Source of the DNA: Gammaproteobacteria bacterium
GTDB taxonomy: Bacteria; Pseudomonadota; Gammaproteobacteria; Pseudomonadales; JAUIET01
DNA length: 35,118 nt
Reading direction: 5' to 3'
NCBI GenBank assembly: GCA_030429735.1
Contig: JAUIET010000019.1
Span: 1-35,118 of the forward strand
A program made the translations under genes and the position numbers. The notes under the pieces were generated by a model, which saw only the letters and a list, made by a program, of their open reading frames with translations, was not told where the DNA came from and did no database searches. Shown here piece after piece: positions 7,410 to 16,761 of this stretch (the stretch's first letter is position 1; the number at the start of each line of letters is the position of its first letter).

Positions 7410-7874
7410 ATGGACTCGAAAGCAATGCGAGCTTACGCGCGCCTGCTCGACAGTAGTATAGGCCTGCCAGGCGGATTTCGAATCGGGCTGGATGGGATTA
7501 TCGGCCTGGTACCAGGCGTAGGAGACGCTATAGCCGGGTTAATGTCTGGCTACCTGGTTTATCACGCGCACAAAGCGGGTGCGAGCTATCCGGTCCTGCT
7601 TAGAATGTTGGTCAACGTTGGCCTGGAAATGGTGGTTGGTGCCATTCCGATAATCGGCGATGTATTTGACTTTGTATTCAAGGCGAATGAAAGGAATATG
7701 CGCCTCCTTGAAGCGGAACAAGCCGATCAAAAAAAAACGAAACGACGTAGCGCCGCTCTGATATCACTTATTGGCCTGGTTTTGTTCGTTGCGATTATCA
7801 GCTTAGCCGCATTGGTGTGGAAGATTGGCGAGGCTCTGTTCCAGCTTGCTTTTCAGAGTGGTGTCTGGCAATAA
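7410..7874 (+). CDS. DUF4112 membrane protein
   Basis: The 154-aa product begins with the DUF4112 signature: A-R-L-L-D-S-S-I-G-L-P-G-G-F-R-I-G-L-D-G-I-I-G-L-V-P-G-V-G-D (about 10-40), followed by two hydrophobic segments, I-P-I-I-G-D-V-F-D-F-V-F-K-A-N-x-R-N (about 79-96) and a C-terminal membrane helix (about 117-140). The family is inner-membrane, of unknown function. No clear Shine-Dalgarno is seen before ATG 7410. It is the last gene of the rightward lipoprotein operon and converges on the YihY gene. Confidence 0.88.
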   Translation: MDSKAMRAYARLLDSSIGLPGGFRIGLDGIIGLVPGVGDAIAGLMSGYLVYHAHKAGASYPVLLRMLVNVGLEMVVGAIPIIGDVFDFVFKANERNMRLLEAEQADQKKTKRRSAALISLIGLVLFVAIISLAALVWKIGEALFQLAFQSGVWQ

Positions 7875-7924
7875 AGCGATGTGTCAGGATGTGTCAGAAG
7901 AGGCTATCGTTATCATTCATTCTA

Positions 7925-8872
7925 TCAGGGCTCTGGCCCCAAATGGTCCGCTACGTGCGCGCCACGTTTACCTCTTGGTCGATCTGGCCCAACAGTGCTG
8001 TCCATTGCCGTTTGATGCTCCATCTCTGCGTTCAGCGCCGCGCCAATAAGGATGACGTAGGCCGTCAGGTAGAACCACATCAGCAACACAATGATGGCCC
8101 CCAGGGAACCATAGGTCTCGTTGTATTTACCAAACGACGATACGTACGCTGAAAAACCAACAGAGCCGGTCAGCCAAAGCAGCGTGGCCAATATCGAACC
8201 ATAACTAACCCACCGCCATTTCGGATCTCTTCGAGGTGGTGCATATCGATAGACAACTGCCAGCGAGAACATAACAAGTGCTGCCATAATAGGCCAGCCT
8301 AAACCCTGCAGGATTCCATGCAGAAAGACAGGCAAATCAAATAATTCGTTGATAGCCGGCAGTGCAACAATAAGGGATAAAGCGAATACCAGTAGAATGA
8401 TGGCTGCCAGTGTTAGGCCCATGGTAAATACATTCATTTGCACAAAACCACGTGTCTCTTCATCGCCATAGATTGTAGTGATCGCCCGCACCAGGGCGTC
8501 TGTACCTCGGTGCGCACTCCAGGCCGCAACTAGTACGCCAAGCAGCAAGCCAACTCCCAGGCCCTCGTTTTCCCTTGCTGCTAAAGCAGCCAACTGCTCG
8601 CTGAGGATATTAGCAGCATCGGGCGGTATGATTCGCGCTAAGGAATCAAACTGTGATTTTACATCTGCAGGGTCGGCAATCAGCGCATACAGAGAAACGG
8701 TAGCGGCGAGGCTCGGCACCACAGCCAACATCGAATAAAAACCAACACCGGCCGCAAGCACAGACACGTTCTCCGTTCCCAGCTTGTGAAACACGCGCAG
8801 TAACACGTCCCGCCAGCCACGCGGCGGAATATTAAACGGATGGCGCGCGTCTCGCCCGCGATCCTCTTTCAA
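7925..8872 (-). CDS. YihY/BrkB-family inner-membrane protein
   Basis: The product (about 315 aa) has six predicted membrane segments and the family features N-V-S-V-L-A-A-G-V-G-F-Y-S-M-L-A-V-V-P, W-S-A-H-R-G-T-D-A-L, Y-R-Y-A-P-P-R-R and Y-G-S-L-G-A-I-I-V-L-L-M-W-F-Y-L-T-A. YihY/BrkB proteins (once called RNase BN) have no settled function. The only initiator I can find in frame is TTG 8872; upstream, the frame stays open into the preceding gene but has no ATG or GTG before a stop, so the start is uncertain. It begins 25 nt after the 67-aa gene, suggesting coupled expression. The polar C-terminus (about 285-315) is unlike the conserved core. Confidence 0.9.
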   Translation of the reverse strand: MKEDRGRDARHPFNIPPRGWRDVLLRVFHKLGTENVSVLAAGVGFYSMLAVVPSLAATVSLYALIADPADVKSQFDSLARIIPPDAANILSEQLAALAARENEGLGVGLLLGVLVAAWSAHRGTDALVRAITTIYGDEETRGFVQMNVFTMGLTLAAIILLVFALSLIVALPAINELFDLPVFLHGILQGLGWPIMAALVMFSLAVVYRYAPPRRDPKWRWVSYGSILATLLWLTGSVGFSAYVSSFGKYNETYGSLGAIIVLLMWFYLTAYVILIGAALNAEMEHQTAMDSTVGPDRPRGKRGAHVADHLGPEP

Positions 8873-8897
8873 TTCCCGGTCAAGGTTTGGATCGGTA

Positions 8898-9101
8898 CTA
8901 TTGTTTGACAGCAGGGTCTTCCTCTTTCGCAGCTTCGCGGCTCTTCCGTTCGGCTTCTCTCATATCGTCGGTAATTTCTATCTCATCGGCAGCGTCAATT
9001 TTCTTCTGGCCCTCAGCCGACTCAACAAATTCCTGTTGTTGCTTATTAAAACGCTTGGCAGACTGCTTGTCACCTTCGCCCTGGTTTTTTTGATTGCTCA
9101 T
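8898..9101 (-). CDS. Small hydrophilic protein (67 aa)
   Basis: The gene has a good GGAGA Shine-Dalgarno 7 nt before ATG 9101. The product is very polar, rich in Lys, Glu, Gln and Asp, with no membrane helix or cysteine: MSNQKNQGEGDKQSAKRF at the start and a heptad-like charged stretch to the end. Short proteins starting N-Q-G-E-G-D-x-x-x-x-x-x-F/Y are familiar from many proteobacteria, usually near stress genes, but I know no assigned function. It heads the leftward pair with the YihY gene and is divergent from the second mscS gene. Confidence 0.75.
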   Translation of the reverse strand: MSNQKNQGEGDKQSAKRFNKQQQEFVESAEGQKKIDAADEIEITDDMREAERKSREAAKEEDPAVKQ

Positions 9102-9135
9102 AGTAGTCTCCGCTTAACATTGAATGGTTAATGCA

Positions 9136-9151
9136 ATACAGTAGTCTGTAT
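9136..9151. promoter_or_regulatory. Palindrome between divergent genes
   Basis: ATACAG-tagt-CTGTAT is a perfect 6-bp dyad in the 76-bp gap between the 67-aa gene and the second mscS gene. Position and symmetry suit an operator for either gene. No known regulator consensus is recognised. Confidence 0.35.
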
Positions 9152-9177
9152 CGATCGTTATTTAAGGAGCAAGTTGC

Positions 9178-10305
9178 GTGCCATTCTCGACAGTCCTGTT
9201 GCTTGTTTTTCAACGTAGCTTTACATTGAGCTCATCACAAAATGGGACTACGGGCGAGGACACATTGGTTGCACAACTCACGCCGCTAATCGATCGATCA
9301 ACTTCACTGTTAAAACAGGCCTATGATTTTCTGCCACTATTTGTTGTAGCGATTGTGGTTGTTGTACTGTTTTCCTGGATGGGTCGAGTATTGAGTCGCA
9401 GGGAAACACTGCTAAACCGAATCAGTCCAAACACTTTTCTGCGAGAGCTGCTATCGCAGGCTGTGCGGCTGGTGTTCACCTTACTTGGCTTGCTGATTGC
9501 TATGGAAATTCTCGGTGCAACTGCTGTTGTCGGTGCCTTGCTGGGCACAGCTGGCGTTGTAGGTATCGCCTTGGGTTTTGCTTTCAGGGATACCATAGAA
9601 AATTACATTGCAGGTATTTTGCTCAGTATTAAGCGGCCATTTTTGCCCAATGAACACATCCAGATCGATGGGTTCGAAGGTAAGGTAATCAGACTGACAT
9701 CCCGAGCGACTATTTTGATGAATTTCGATGGCAATCACATACGAATTCCCAATGCCAATGTATTCAAGTCGGTGATGATTAATTTCAGCAGAAATCCGCA
9801 GCGGCGACTCAGTTTTCAAATCGGCCTGGGAAATGACGTGGATCTAAAGTCGGCGTCCAACTTAGCAAGATCTACTCTGCAGGATATGCGCAGCGTACTT
9901 GATGAACCGGCACCCGGGTTCAGAGTTCTGGAACTAGGTGACTCCAGTGTCATCGTAGAGATGGTTGCCTGGGTGGATCAACAAGCTTATGATTTTGGCA
10001 AAGTAAGAAGCGAGGCGATCAGACTGATCAAGCGAGTTTTTGACGAGTATGAATACGACATGCCTGAGCCAATTTACCGACTCAATGTAAACGCTGGCAA
10101 AGCAAGCGACAATTTGTCCTCTGTAGTTCAAAATGCGTCAAATGAATCGGACGAGGGTGACCGCGCAGAGCCCACAAAGTCGAGCTCGGATCTCGATGAG
10201 ATGTCAATGGACGAGCTCAAGCCCGACACCCATATCGATCAACAGATCGTGGAAGAGCAACGAGACTTTGAACAAAAGCGCTCAGCTGCTTCCGAACTCG
10301 AATAG
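9178..10305 (+). CDS. MscS-family mechanosensitive channel (second copy)
   Basis: The start is GTG 9178, with AAGGAG 9 nt upstream. The 375-aa product has an N-terminal hydrophobic segment, helices at about 48-68 and 88-112, and the pore helix VVGALLGTAGVVGIALGFAF (about 117-136). The beta domain (R-P-F-L-P-N-E-H-I-Q-I-D-G-F-E-G-K-V, then I-R-I-P-N-A-N-V-F) and a C-terminal domain follow. Unlike the first copy it has a long acidic, Ser-rich tail (about 315-375) with no recognised domain. It is less similar to the first MscS than expected for a recent duplicate. Likely a small-conductance osmotic release channel. Confidence 0.92.
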   Translation: MPFSTVLLLVFQRSFTLSSSQNGTTGEDTLVAQLTPLIDRSTSLLKQAYDFLPLFVVAIVVVVLFSWMGRVLSRRETLLNRISPNTFLRELLSQAVRLVFTLLGLLIAMEILGATAVVGALLGTAGVVGIALGFAFRDTIENYIAGILLSIKRPFLPNEHIQIDGFEGKVIRLTSRATILMNFDGNHIRIPNANVFKSVMINFSRNPQRRLSFQIGLGNDVDLKSASNLARSTLQDMRSVLDEPAPGFRVLELGDSSVIVEMVAWVDQQAYDFGKVRSEAIRLIKRVFDEYEYDMPEPIYRLNVNAGKASDNLSSVVQNASNESDEGDRAEPTKSSSDLDEMSMDELKPDTHIDQQIVEEQRDFEQKRSAASELE

Positions 10306-10396
10306 GACTGCTGTGCAAGATGCATCAAAGCGGTCCACGCTATCGTTAAGCGTGAGTGTAAAGTTTCTTATTGTGTTTGACGCATTTTCACCTGCG

Positions 10397-10474
10397 TTAC
10401 GCGACGCCTAGCAACCGCAGTACAACCACTATTACAACGACCACGCCAATAATGTAGAAAATGTTTCTGCCCAT
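10397..10474 (-). CDS. 25-aa single-helix membrane peptide
   Basis: The reverse strand encodes MGRNIFYIIGVVVVIVVVLRLLGVA from ATG 10474, with GGGAG 8-9 nt upstream. It is one membrane helix with a short basic N-terminus. Similar tiny proteins of the form M-x-R-N-I-x-Y-I-I-G-V-V-V-V-I are widespread in Proteobacteria and usually unannotated. It lies 41 nt after the metallothionein gene on the same strand and may share its promoter. Confidence 0.6.
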   Translation of the reverse strand: MGRNIFYIIGVVVVIVVVLRLLGVA

Positions 10475-10515
10475 CTTAATTCTCCCGAGTTTCGTTTTTT
10501 TGTGTCAGTTTAACG

Positions 10516-10695
10516 TCAATCTGACGGTGAAGAACCGCAGGCGCAATCCGTACAACCGCAACCCAACCCACTCTTGCACGCTTCAGAGCAATATATTTTG
10601 CCGGCGTCCTTCGGGTGATTTTCGTCATCAGCTACAGGGCAGTTACATCCTTCATGTGCACACAGGTATGTGCCGTCTGAATGAGTATCAACCAT
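10516..10695 (-). CDS. Bacterial metallothionein (59 aa)
   Basis: The reverse strand from ATG 10695 (GGAG 9 nt upstream) encodes 59 residues with nine cysteines at 12, 17, 19, 36, 40, 46, 48, 51 and 53, and histidines at 14 and 27. The order C-x4-C-x-C-P-V ... Y-C-S-E-A-C ... C-x-C-x2-C-x-C matches the SmtA/Pseudomonas metallothionein family (Metallothio_Pro), including its hallmark YCSEAC. These proteins bind zinc, cadmium and copper through thiolate clusters. The gene has its own sigma54-type promoter at 10733-10748, unlike SmtB-repressed smtA of cyanobacteria; no smtB-like gene is nearby. Confidence 0.88.
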   Translation of the reverse strand: MVDTHSDGTYLCAHEGCNCPVADDENHPKDAGKIYCSEACKSGLGCGCTDCACGSSPSD

Positions 10696-10732
10696 GTTAG
10701 AGTACTCCGATTCGCTTCTTCAATACCTGTGT

Positions 10733-10748
10733 AGCAATATCTGTACCA
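10733..10748 (-). promoter_or_regulatory. Sigma54-type promoter for the metallothionein gene
   Basis: The reverse strand reads TGGTACAGATATTGCT, with correct -24/-12 spacing and one core deviation (C to T). Transcription would start near 10722, giving a 27-nt leader. Confidence 0.6.
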
Positions 10749-10885
10749 TTGAAACTCGGCACAACAATTATTCTGTGTTGCGCGTTTGCGAGCCGCTCAA
10801 CCCCCTATTTTTATACGTTAATCGCTGAGATCGGTATGGAGAATGGCTATAAAGCGAAATAAAGGAACGCTACTTGCAATTTCTA

Positions 10886-10911
10886 CCATCGTATTGAATA
10901 TTTTACGATGG
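10886..10911. terminator. Hairpin after crp1, or upstream operator
   Basis: CCATCGTA and TACGATGG form a perfect 8-bp inverted repeat around 10 bases, 22 nt past the stop of the first Crp/Fnr gene. There is no T-run, so it may be a weak terminator. It also sits about 140-165 bp upstream of the metallothionein promoter, where an activator site could lie. Confidence 0.4.
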
Positions 10912-10932
10912 GTGCAACATGAGGCCCTCCTT

Positions 10933-11661
10933 CTAGCGTTCGGGAAACCAGCTAGTGTCCATGTTGGCATAGCGGTCTTTGAAATCCGACAGTTTAGCCA
11001 AGGCACTTTCATTCCTTATTCTGATTTTCTCGCGTTGATAGTCGATAAAGCCAGATTGGTGTAATTGGCTCATCGTTTTGCTAACATACACACTGGTTAA
11101 ACCTATTGTGTCACCGATATCTGTCTGGTTTAGGGGTAGTTGAAACGTATCGCCAATCGTATGGTCGGTCACTCTAAGTCGGCTAAGTACATCGAGTAGA
11201 AAAAAAGCGACGCGCTCACGTCCGCTCATGCGACCTGTGGCTCGCAGATAGTCGATGAGCACGACCTGATCTCGAACGGCCAGCGTGAAAAGCAGTGCGG
11301 TTAAGCGAGGTGCCTGACTAAACACCGAGTCAAGCGCTGATTTTGGAAAAGGGCAGATGCAGGCGTTGGTTGCACTTCGTAAACTGTTTGTTGCATGTCG
11401 GTACGCGATATCTGCTAAGCCCAGAACATCACCGGGATGGTGAATACGAACGATATGTCGACGTCCGTCCGGCAATATCGTGTAATGATATAGCCAGCCG
11501 GACTTTACAACATGCAGTTGCTTGCTCAGATCGCCATGCCCCGACACTTCCTCTCCAGCCCAAACTTGTTGCTCCTCTTTCTCAAGACTGCTAAGTAACG
11601 TTCGGTCGGCATCCGTAAGGTTTACATAATGCGATAGTTTGGCAATCAAACAGCTGTCCAT
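10933..11661 (-). CDS. Crp/Fnr-family transcriptional regulator (copy 1)
   Basis: The start is ATG 11661, supported by GAGGGAG upstream and by alignment with the paralogue at 19832 (both begin M-x-S-C-L-I-A-K-L-S-H-Y). The 242-aa product has a cyclic-nucleotide-binding-like beta-roll (about 20-130, with L-P-D-G-R-R-H-I-V-R-I-H-H-P-G-D-V-L-G-L), a long dimer helix and a Crp-type helix-turn-helix (N-Q-T-D-I-G-D-T-I-G-L-T-S-V-Y-V-S-K-T, about 176-194). The cysteine cluster of Fnr is absent, so oxygen sensing through 4Fe-4S is unlikely. It lies downstream of, and on the same strand as, the CheB-CheR hybrid kinase, but has its own sigma54-type promoter at 11711-11726. Confidence 0.9.
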   Translation of the reverse strand: MDSCLIAKLSHYVNLTDADRTLLSSLEKEEQQVWAGEEVSGHGDLSKQLHVVKSGWLYHYTILPDGRRHIVRIHHPGDVLGLADIAYRHATNSLRSATNACICPFPKSALDSVFSQAPRLTALLFTLAVRDQVVLIDYLRATGRMSGRERVAFFLLDVLSRLRVTDHTIGDTFQLPLNQTDIGDTIGLTSVYVSKTMSQLHQSGFIDYQREKIRIRNESALAKLSDFKDRYANMDTSWFPER

Positions 11662-11710
11662 TATCTCCCTCAATTCCAGATATGGTTAACGTCTACTGTT
11701 TGAAATGGGA

Positions 11711-11726
11711 TGCAAGCAGTGGGCCA
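11711..11726 (-). promoter_or_regulatory. Sigma54-type promoter for crp1
   Basis: The reverse strand reads TGGCCCACTGCTTGCA, one core mismatch (A to C) to the -24/-12 consensus. It lies in the 90-bp gap after the hybrid kinase gene; transcription would start near 11700, 39 nt before ATG 11661. Confidence 0.6.
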
Positions 11727-11751
11727 GTCCTGCCCCTGTGTTACGTAATGT

Positions 11752-14700
11752 CTATTCTATTACTTCCAATAAACGATTCAGGCTGTCTAAACTGACCGGT
11801 TTCGGCAAGTGGTGATCGAAACCTGCCGCTAACATCTGTTCAATTCGCCTTGCCCGCACCTCTCCCGTGACCGCAACAAACACCGGGCGATTGCGATCAA
11901 ATGATGCTACCAAGCGTCGTAAAAGCTCCTCGCCGCTGAGATCTGGCATGTTGATATCCAGCAAGCAAATAGTAGGTTGAAATTCAAGGGCTAAGTTAAT
12001 TGCCGTAGCTGAATCATTGGCGATGGCTACTTTCAGGGATTTTACCTCAAGCAACTGCGCCAATGCCTGGCTGGCATCTTCATGGTCATCCACTATCAGA
12101 ATCCGCGTTTCGTCGATCTCTAAAGATATATCCTGTGCAGAACGATCGGTACCTAGAATATTGCCTGCGGTAATCAGCAAGGTGTTGGAGTCGACAGGCT
12201 TCGATAGATAGCCGTCACAGCCTGCATCAAAACACTTCTGGCGTTCACTGTCCAAAACGCCTGCGGTCATCGCAAACACCGGACCAGTATATGATCGTCG
12301 ACGCAATTGCTGTACAGCCTGGAAGCCACTCAGAACAGGCATGTGCATATCCAGAAGAATCAAATCGTATTCCGATTCTTCCTGCGCCAGACGACTACTA
12401 ACCTTGTCCAGCGCCTGCGCGCCATGCATTGCAGTTTCCACCGACGCGCCGGCACGTCGCAATATTTTGGCAACAGAGTTCAACACATCCTCGTGGTCAT
12501 CCACCACAAGAATGTGGCCTTCCAATCGTAGGTTTTCCAAAGCGGCGGTGTCTAATTCGATTCTTTGCTCACCAATACTTGAGTGCTCGGTGGGATCACT
12601 TGGTTGAATATAGGTAGTGTTCTCCACCTCGCCAATGGGTACCCTCAGCGTGAATACGCTGCCGACTCCTTCGGTACTGTCGACCAAAATTTCGGAGTCA
12701 AGCTGTTGAGCAAGCCTTTTACAAATGCTCAAACCGAGCCCCGTGCCACCATACTCTTGCGTTATTTCCGGACTGGCCTGTTCAAAGGGCTCAAACAGCT
12801 TTTTCTGCACCTTGTCAGCTATACCGATACCGGTATCTTTGACGTCGAATGCAATGTATTCACTATCAGCGCTGACACTCAGGCGCACCTCACCTTCGCT
12901 GGTGAACTTGATGGCGTTTGACAGCAGATTGATCAGAATTTGCCGGAGTCGTTTGGCATCGCTGCAAATAAATGGCGGTACCGGGCTGGCATATTCGAAG
13001 CGCAAATCCAGACCTTTTTCAGCGCCACGAATTGCCATCAGTGATTCTATATCGGCAACCAGATCTCGCACTGAAACAGGCGCTTGCACAATACTCAGCT
13101 GGTTGGCACCAATCTTCGACATATCGAGTATGTCATTGATAATACTCAATAGATGGTCAGCATTACGCTTTATCGCGCGTGAATGATCAACTGATCCCTC
13201 ATCTTCTAAACTGGTAGTGAGCAAGTCAGCATAGGCCATGATCGCAGACAGAGGTGTTCGAATCTCGTGACTCATATTGGCGATGAACTCACCCTTGGCC
13301 TGGTCGGCAAGTTCGGCATTAGTCTTTGCGCGCTCCAACTCTTCCTGATTGGCTTTTCGGTGTGTTACATCCCGAAAAGCAATCACAGCACCGCTAGCCT
13401 TGCCATCCTCAATAATTGGATCACTTGAGTACTCCACGAGAAAACTTTCGCCATCTGCTTTCCAGTATATTTCGTCTTCAACATGCACGCCTGTCGCTTC
13501 TGACAGTGCTTTGTAGATCGGTGAATCTTCAAACGGATAGACTGATCCGTCCTGCCTATGGTGGCTCACCAGTCCATGCATATTCATGCCCTGAACCTCC
13601 GCGGCGGAGCTGTAACCGAGAATGTCTAACGCTGCACGATTGCAGAATATGCACTTTCCGGCACTGTCAACGCCATAGATACCTTCAGTCGTTGAATTCA
13701 GCATTGATCTCATCCTGGCCAGAGATTGTGCCGAGGTCAGGCGCTGTTCCATCAGTTCGGTAATATCATTCTGCAGCGCAACAAAATGAGTTACATCACC
13801 TTTTCTGCTGCGTACCGGGTTTATGGTTAAATCATTCCAGAATGCTTCCCCATTTTTTCTGTAGTTGCGAATGATCTGATTAACGCTTTCCCCTTTATTG
13901 AGTGCTGATTTGATGCGCTTAACTGCTTGTTGGTCTGTGTCAGAACCCTGCAGGAAGCGACAATTTTTACCAGTTATTTCCTCAGCACTGTATCCAGTAA
14001 GATCGGAAAAGCCCTTATTAACATAGCTGATCGGCAGGTCGTCTTGAGCCAAAGCAATACAGATACCGTTACTGGATACATTCATTGCGTGCTGAAACAA
14101 AGACAAGTCCGCTTCCGCCGCTCGTAATGAACTGACATCGATTAGCGTCATTACGATGCCTTGTACGTGTGCTTCTCTGCGGAAAGGCGCGATACGAATC
14201 AAGTAGGGCAGTGCATTTGGGCCGACTATTTCACGCTCAATTTCACGATCCTCATTACGTACCAATAGTACGTCGTCGTCAAACTTCTCATATTGGATCC
14301 GGTGAATGAAGCTGTGGATTGGGCGGCCAATATCTTCTTCATGCAAATGAAACAATCGGGCAACTTCAGGTGTGAAACGTCTAATCGCCAGATCTTTATC
14401 GAGGAAGACGACACCAACTCGGGTTGCCGCCAGCAGGTTGTCCATGTCACCATGGGCCTGGGCAAGCTCTTCAATCTTGGCCTGATGCTCGGTGTTAACT
14501 GTGAATAGTTCTTCGTTTACCGATTGCAGCTCTTCATTCGTGCTTTGCAGTTCTTCGTTAGATGCGAGCATTTCTTCATTGGTCGCCTGCAACTCTTCGT
14601 TTGATGTTTCTATTTCCTCTATGGTTGCCTGTAGGTTTTCTCGCGTAAATCGTAGCTCCGATTCAAGAGAGCTTATTCGCTCTCTGGTGAGTTCATCAAT

Positions 14701-16629
14701 ATCGATTGAGTCGCTTTTGGCGCTTTCTGTATTGGTCGTCTCTGCGGCAAGAAGCGTGATCAATACGGTGGTTGTACTGCTGCGCGGGTCCTGTATCGGG
14801 TTGATAATTAGTCGCAAATTCGAATTACGGCCTGCTAAAGAGGTTTTCAGGCCCGTGTAGCTTACTTCGGAACTGTCTCGAATTGCCTGTTGAATGGCGC
14901 CGGCCAACGGCGTTCTCAATTTATCATCAATGACGTCTAACAAATATATTGATGGGCGACCCGATCGAAGGGTCAAGAATTTTTCTGCGCCGCCAAATGT
15001 ATGAATAACGTTGAGGTGTTCATCTACAAGGATGCTGGGTGGCATATGTTCTTCGAGCAATCGGTCATAAGTTCGCAGTAATCCGTCATCGTTTCCGGTT
15101 TTGGTCGCTGAATAACCACCGGAATTCGATGCTGACGCTCGTGGCACAGGCCTGACAAGTGTGTTCATTGGCAAGCGCGTTTCTATCGGCAAACGTACGT
15201 CGCGACGCTTTCGGTACACACGCCAGCGCGAGTCGATCACTTCAAATTCGTCGATAATCTCCCCTGGGGTTTCGCTAGGGCCGAGTAACATGACGCCATC
15301 GGCGCGCAGAGCAAAATGAAACAATGCAAGCACTTTCTGCTGTGCATTGGGCTGAAAATATATAAGCAGATTTCGACAGGCCACCAAATCCAGCTGAATG
15401 AACGGTGCATCATTTAAAATATTGTGGTGCGCAAACAAAATATTATTGCGTAATGACTTGGCTACTCGGTATCCATTCTTCTCTTTAACAAAATAGCGTT
15501 CTTTTCTGAACTGGCTGATTTCTCTAATGGTTTGTTCGGAAAACAGTCCGCTAGCGGCGTGTCTGAGAGATTCATCGTGAATATCTGTTGCGAATATCTT
15601 GTAGTCCAGGTGTTGGCCAGTGTTTACACAGTATTCGTCCAGCAGAATGGCCAGCGAGTAAGCCTCTTCGCCAGACGCACAGGCTGATACCCAGATACGC
15701 AGCTGGCGTTCTTCCCGACGTGCTTTCTCGGCAAGCTCAGGTATAACTTTAATGGCTAAAACATCAAAAGCCTCCTTGTCTCGAAAAAATTGGGTCACTC
15801 CGATCAGCATTTCGATAAAAAGCGTACTTACTTCCTCCGGGTTGTTCCGAAGATATTCGCCGTATTCTTCGACGCCCGGTAGCCGACGCAGGTCGATGCG
15901 ACGCTGCAAGCGTCGCCTGAATGTACTGCCTTTGTAATGGGAAAAATCGACACCACTTGTTTCGAGTAGAAGTTTGAAGATGCCACCTATACCAGTGCCA
16001 AGCTCTGGCAAATCCATTTCGGCGATAGCTTCTGGTGACAGTTTTTGACTCACATAGCGACGCAGAGCATCCGGGATCGCTTCAGGTGAAAGCACAATAT
16101 GCGCTGCACCGGTGGCCTGGGCATTCATTGGCATGCCGTCAAATTGCGCAGATGCTTCATCCTGCACGATCACCAAACCACCCTGTTGATTAATGTCGAA
16201 AATTGCTTGTGAGCCATCACTGCCTGTCCCTGACAAAATGATGGCTATTGACTGGCGACCAAAATCAACGGCTAAGGAGCGCAGAAATTGATTAATAGGA
16301 TGGGCCAGCGTCTGATCCGCAGAACGCTCGGTCAACAATAAGCGGCCGTGGCTGATCACCATCTCGGTGTTGGGCGGAATCAGGTAGATATTATTGGCAG
16401 CGACTTGCATCCCGTCTTCGACGCGGTGTACACCTAGCTGAGTCTTTCGTGACAGCAGCTCGGACATGTGGCTCTTGAAATCCGGCGACAGATGTTGAAC
16501 CACCACAAAAGCAATGCCAATATCGACTGGCATCGACTCAAACAAGTTTGCAAGCGCTTCCAGTCCACCAGCCGAGGCACCTACACCGGCGACATAAAGA
16601 GATGGGTCCTGAGTGGAATTGTCGATCAA
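11752..16629 (-). CDS. CheB-CheR-PAS-LOV-PAS-histidine kinase-REC-REC hybrid sensor
   Basis: The start is TTG 16629: AAGGAG (16637-16642) stands exactly 7 nt upstream, whereas the TTG 10 codons earlier has no Shine-Dalgarno. The product is 1625 aa. Domains in order: CheB methylesterase (10-185; Ser19 in GASAGG, His46, Asp138), CheR methyltransferase (215-480; [18 protein letters not shown]), a PAS-like region, the coiled coil of repeated N-E-E-L-Q-(A/S) units (640-730), a PAS domain, a LOV domain (842-958; G-K-N-C-R-F-L-Q-G with adduct Cys890), another PAS (970-1090), HisKA/HATPase (His1121 in SHEIRTP; N-A-I-K-F-T; D-T-G-I-G-I; G-G-T-G-L-G-L), and two receivers (Asp1427, Asp1558). All catalytic motifs look intact. 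No chemoreceptor gene is near, so CheB/CheR may act on another target or be regulatory. Confidence 0.95.
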   Translation of the reverse strand: MIDNSTQDPSLYVAGVGASAGGLEALANLFESMPVDIGIAFVVVQHLSPDFKSHMSELLSRKTQLGVHRVEDGMQVAANNIYLIPPNTEMVISHGRLLLTERSADQTLAHPINQFLRSLAVDFGRQSIAIILSGTGSDGSQAIFDINQQGGLVIVQDEASAQFDGMPMNAQATGAAHIVLSPEAIPDALRRYVSQKLSPEAIAEMDLPELGTGIGGIFKLLLETSGVDFSHYKGSTFRRRLQRRIDLRRLPGVEEYGEYLRNNPEEVSTLFIEMLIGVTQFFRDKEAFDVLAIKVIPELAEKARREERQLRIWVSACASGEEAYSLAILLDEYCVNTGQHLDYKIFATDIHDESLRHAASGLFSEQTIREISQFRKERYFVKEKNGYRVAKSLRNNILFAHHNILNDAPFIQLDLVACRNLLIYFQPNAQQKVLALFHFALRADGVMLLGPSETPGEIIDEFEVIDSRWRVYRKRRDVRLPIETRLPMNTLVRPVPRASASNSGGYSATKTGNDDGLLRTYDRLLEEHMPPSILVDEHLNVIHTFGGAEKFLTLRSGRPSIYLLDVIDDKLRTPLAGAIQQAIRDSSEVSYTGLKTSLAGRNSNLRLIINPIQDPRSSTTTVLITLLAAETTNTESAKSDSIDIDELTRERISSLESELRFTRENLQATIEEIETSNEELQATNEEMLASNEELQSTNEELQSVNEELFTVNTEHQAKIEELAQAHGDMDNLLAATRVGVVFLDKDLAIRRFTPEVARLFHLHEEDIGRPIHSFIHRIQYEKFDDDVLLVRNEDREIEREIVGPNALPYLIRIAPFRREAHVQGIVMTLIDVSSLRAAEADLSLFQHAMNVSSNGICIALAQDDLPISYVNKGFSDLTGYSAEEITGKNCRFLQGSDTDQQAVKRIKSALNKGESVNQIIRNYRKNGEAFWNDLTINPVRSRKGDVTHFVALQNDITELMEQRLTSAQSLARMRSMLNSTTEGIYGVDSAGKCIFCNRAALDILGYSSAAEVQGMNMHGLVSHHRQDGSVYPFEDSPIYKALSEATGVHVEDEIYWKADGESFLVEYSSDPIIEDGKASGAVIAFRDVTHRKANQEELERAKTNAELADQAKGEFIANMSHEIRTPLSAIMAYADLLTTSLEDEGSVDHSRAIKRNADHLLSIINDILDMSKIGANQLSIVQAPVSVRDLVADIESLMAIRGAEKGLDLRFEYASPVPPFICSDAKRLRQILINLLSNAIKFTSEGEVRLSVSADSEYIAFDVKDTGIGIADKVQKKLFEPFEQASPEITQEYGGTGLGLSICKRLAQQLDSEILVDSTEGVGSVFTLRVPIGEVENTTYIQPSDPTEHSSIGEQRIELDTAALENLRLEGHILVVDDHEDVLNSVAKILRRAGASVETAMHGAQALDKVSSRLAQEESEYDLILLDMHMPVLSGFQAVQQLRRRSYTGPVFAMTAGVLDSERQKCFDAGCDGYLSKPVDSNTLLITAGNILGTDRSAQDISLEIDETRILIVDDHEDASQALAQLLEVKSLKVAIANDSATAINLALEFQPTICLLDINMPDLSGEELLRRLVASFDRNRPVFVAVTGEVRARRIEQMLAAGFDHHLPKPVSLDSLNRLLEVIE

Positions 16630-16681
16630 CTGGAATCTCCTTGGGCTACCAACAGGCAAATGCTCGCTTCAATAACGCAAT

Positions 16682-16697
16682 TTGCACTACACTTGCG
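16682..16697 (+). promoter_or_regulatory. Possible sigma54-type promoter for the kinase-like gene
   Basis: TTGCACTACACTTGCG has the right spacing and a perfect TTGC but lacks one G of the -24 GG. It would start transcription near 16708, 54 nt before ATG 16762. Confidence 0.35.
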
Positions 16698-16761
16698 CCC
16701 ATGCCAAGCTTGAGTTTTCAATATTGTCAGCAATAACTCGACCAATGCAACACAGAATCTT

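Noticed and set aside
7878-7897. Tandem 10-bp repeat GATGTGTCAG
   Set aside because: Only two copies between convergent genes, with no link to any feature.
10336-10354. Hairpin CACGCT-N7-AGCGTG after the second mscS gene
   Set aside because: Only 6 bp with no T-run; too weak to call a terminator.
10730-10742. TGTAGCAATATCT, resembling the enhancer motif
   Set aside because: It overlaps the -12 element of the metallothionein promoter and lacks the TTACA arm; likely chance.
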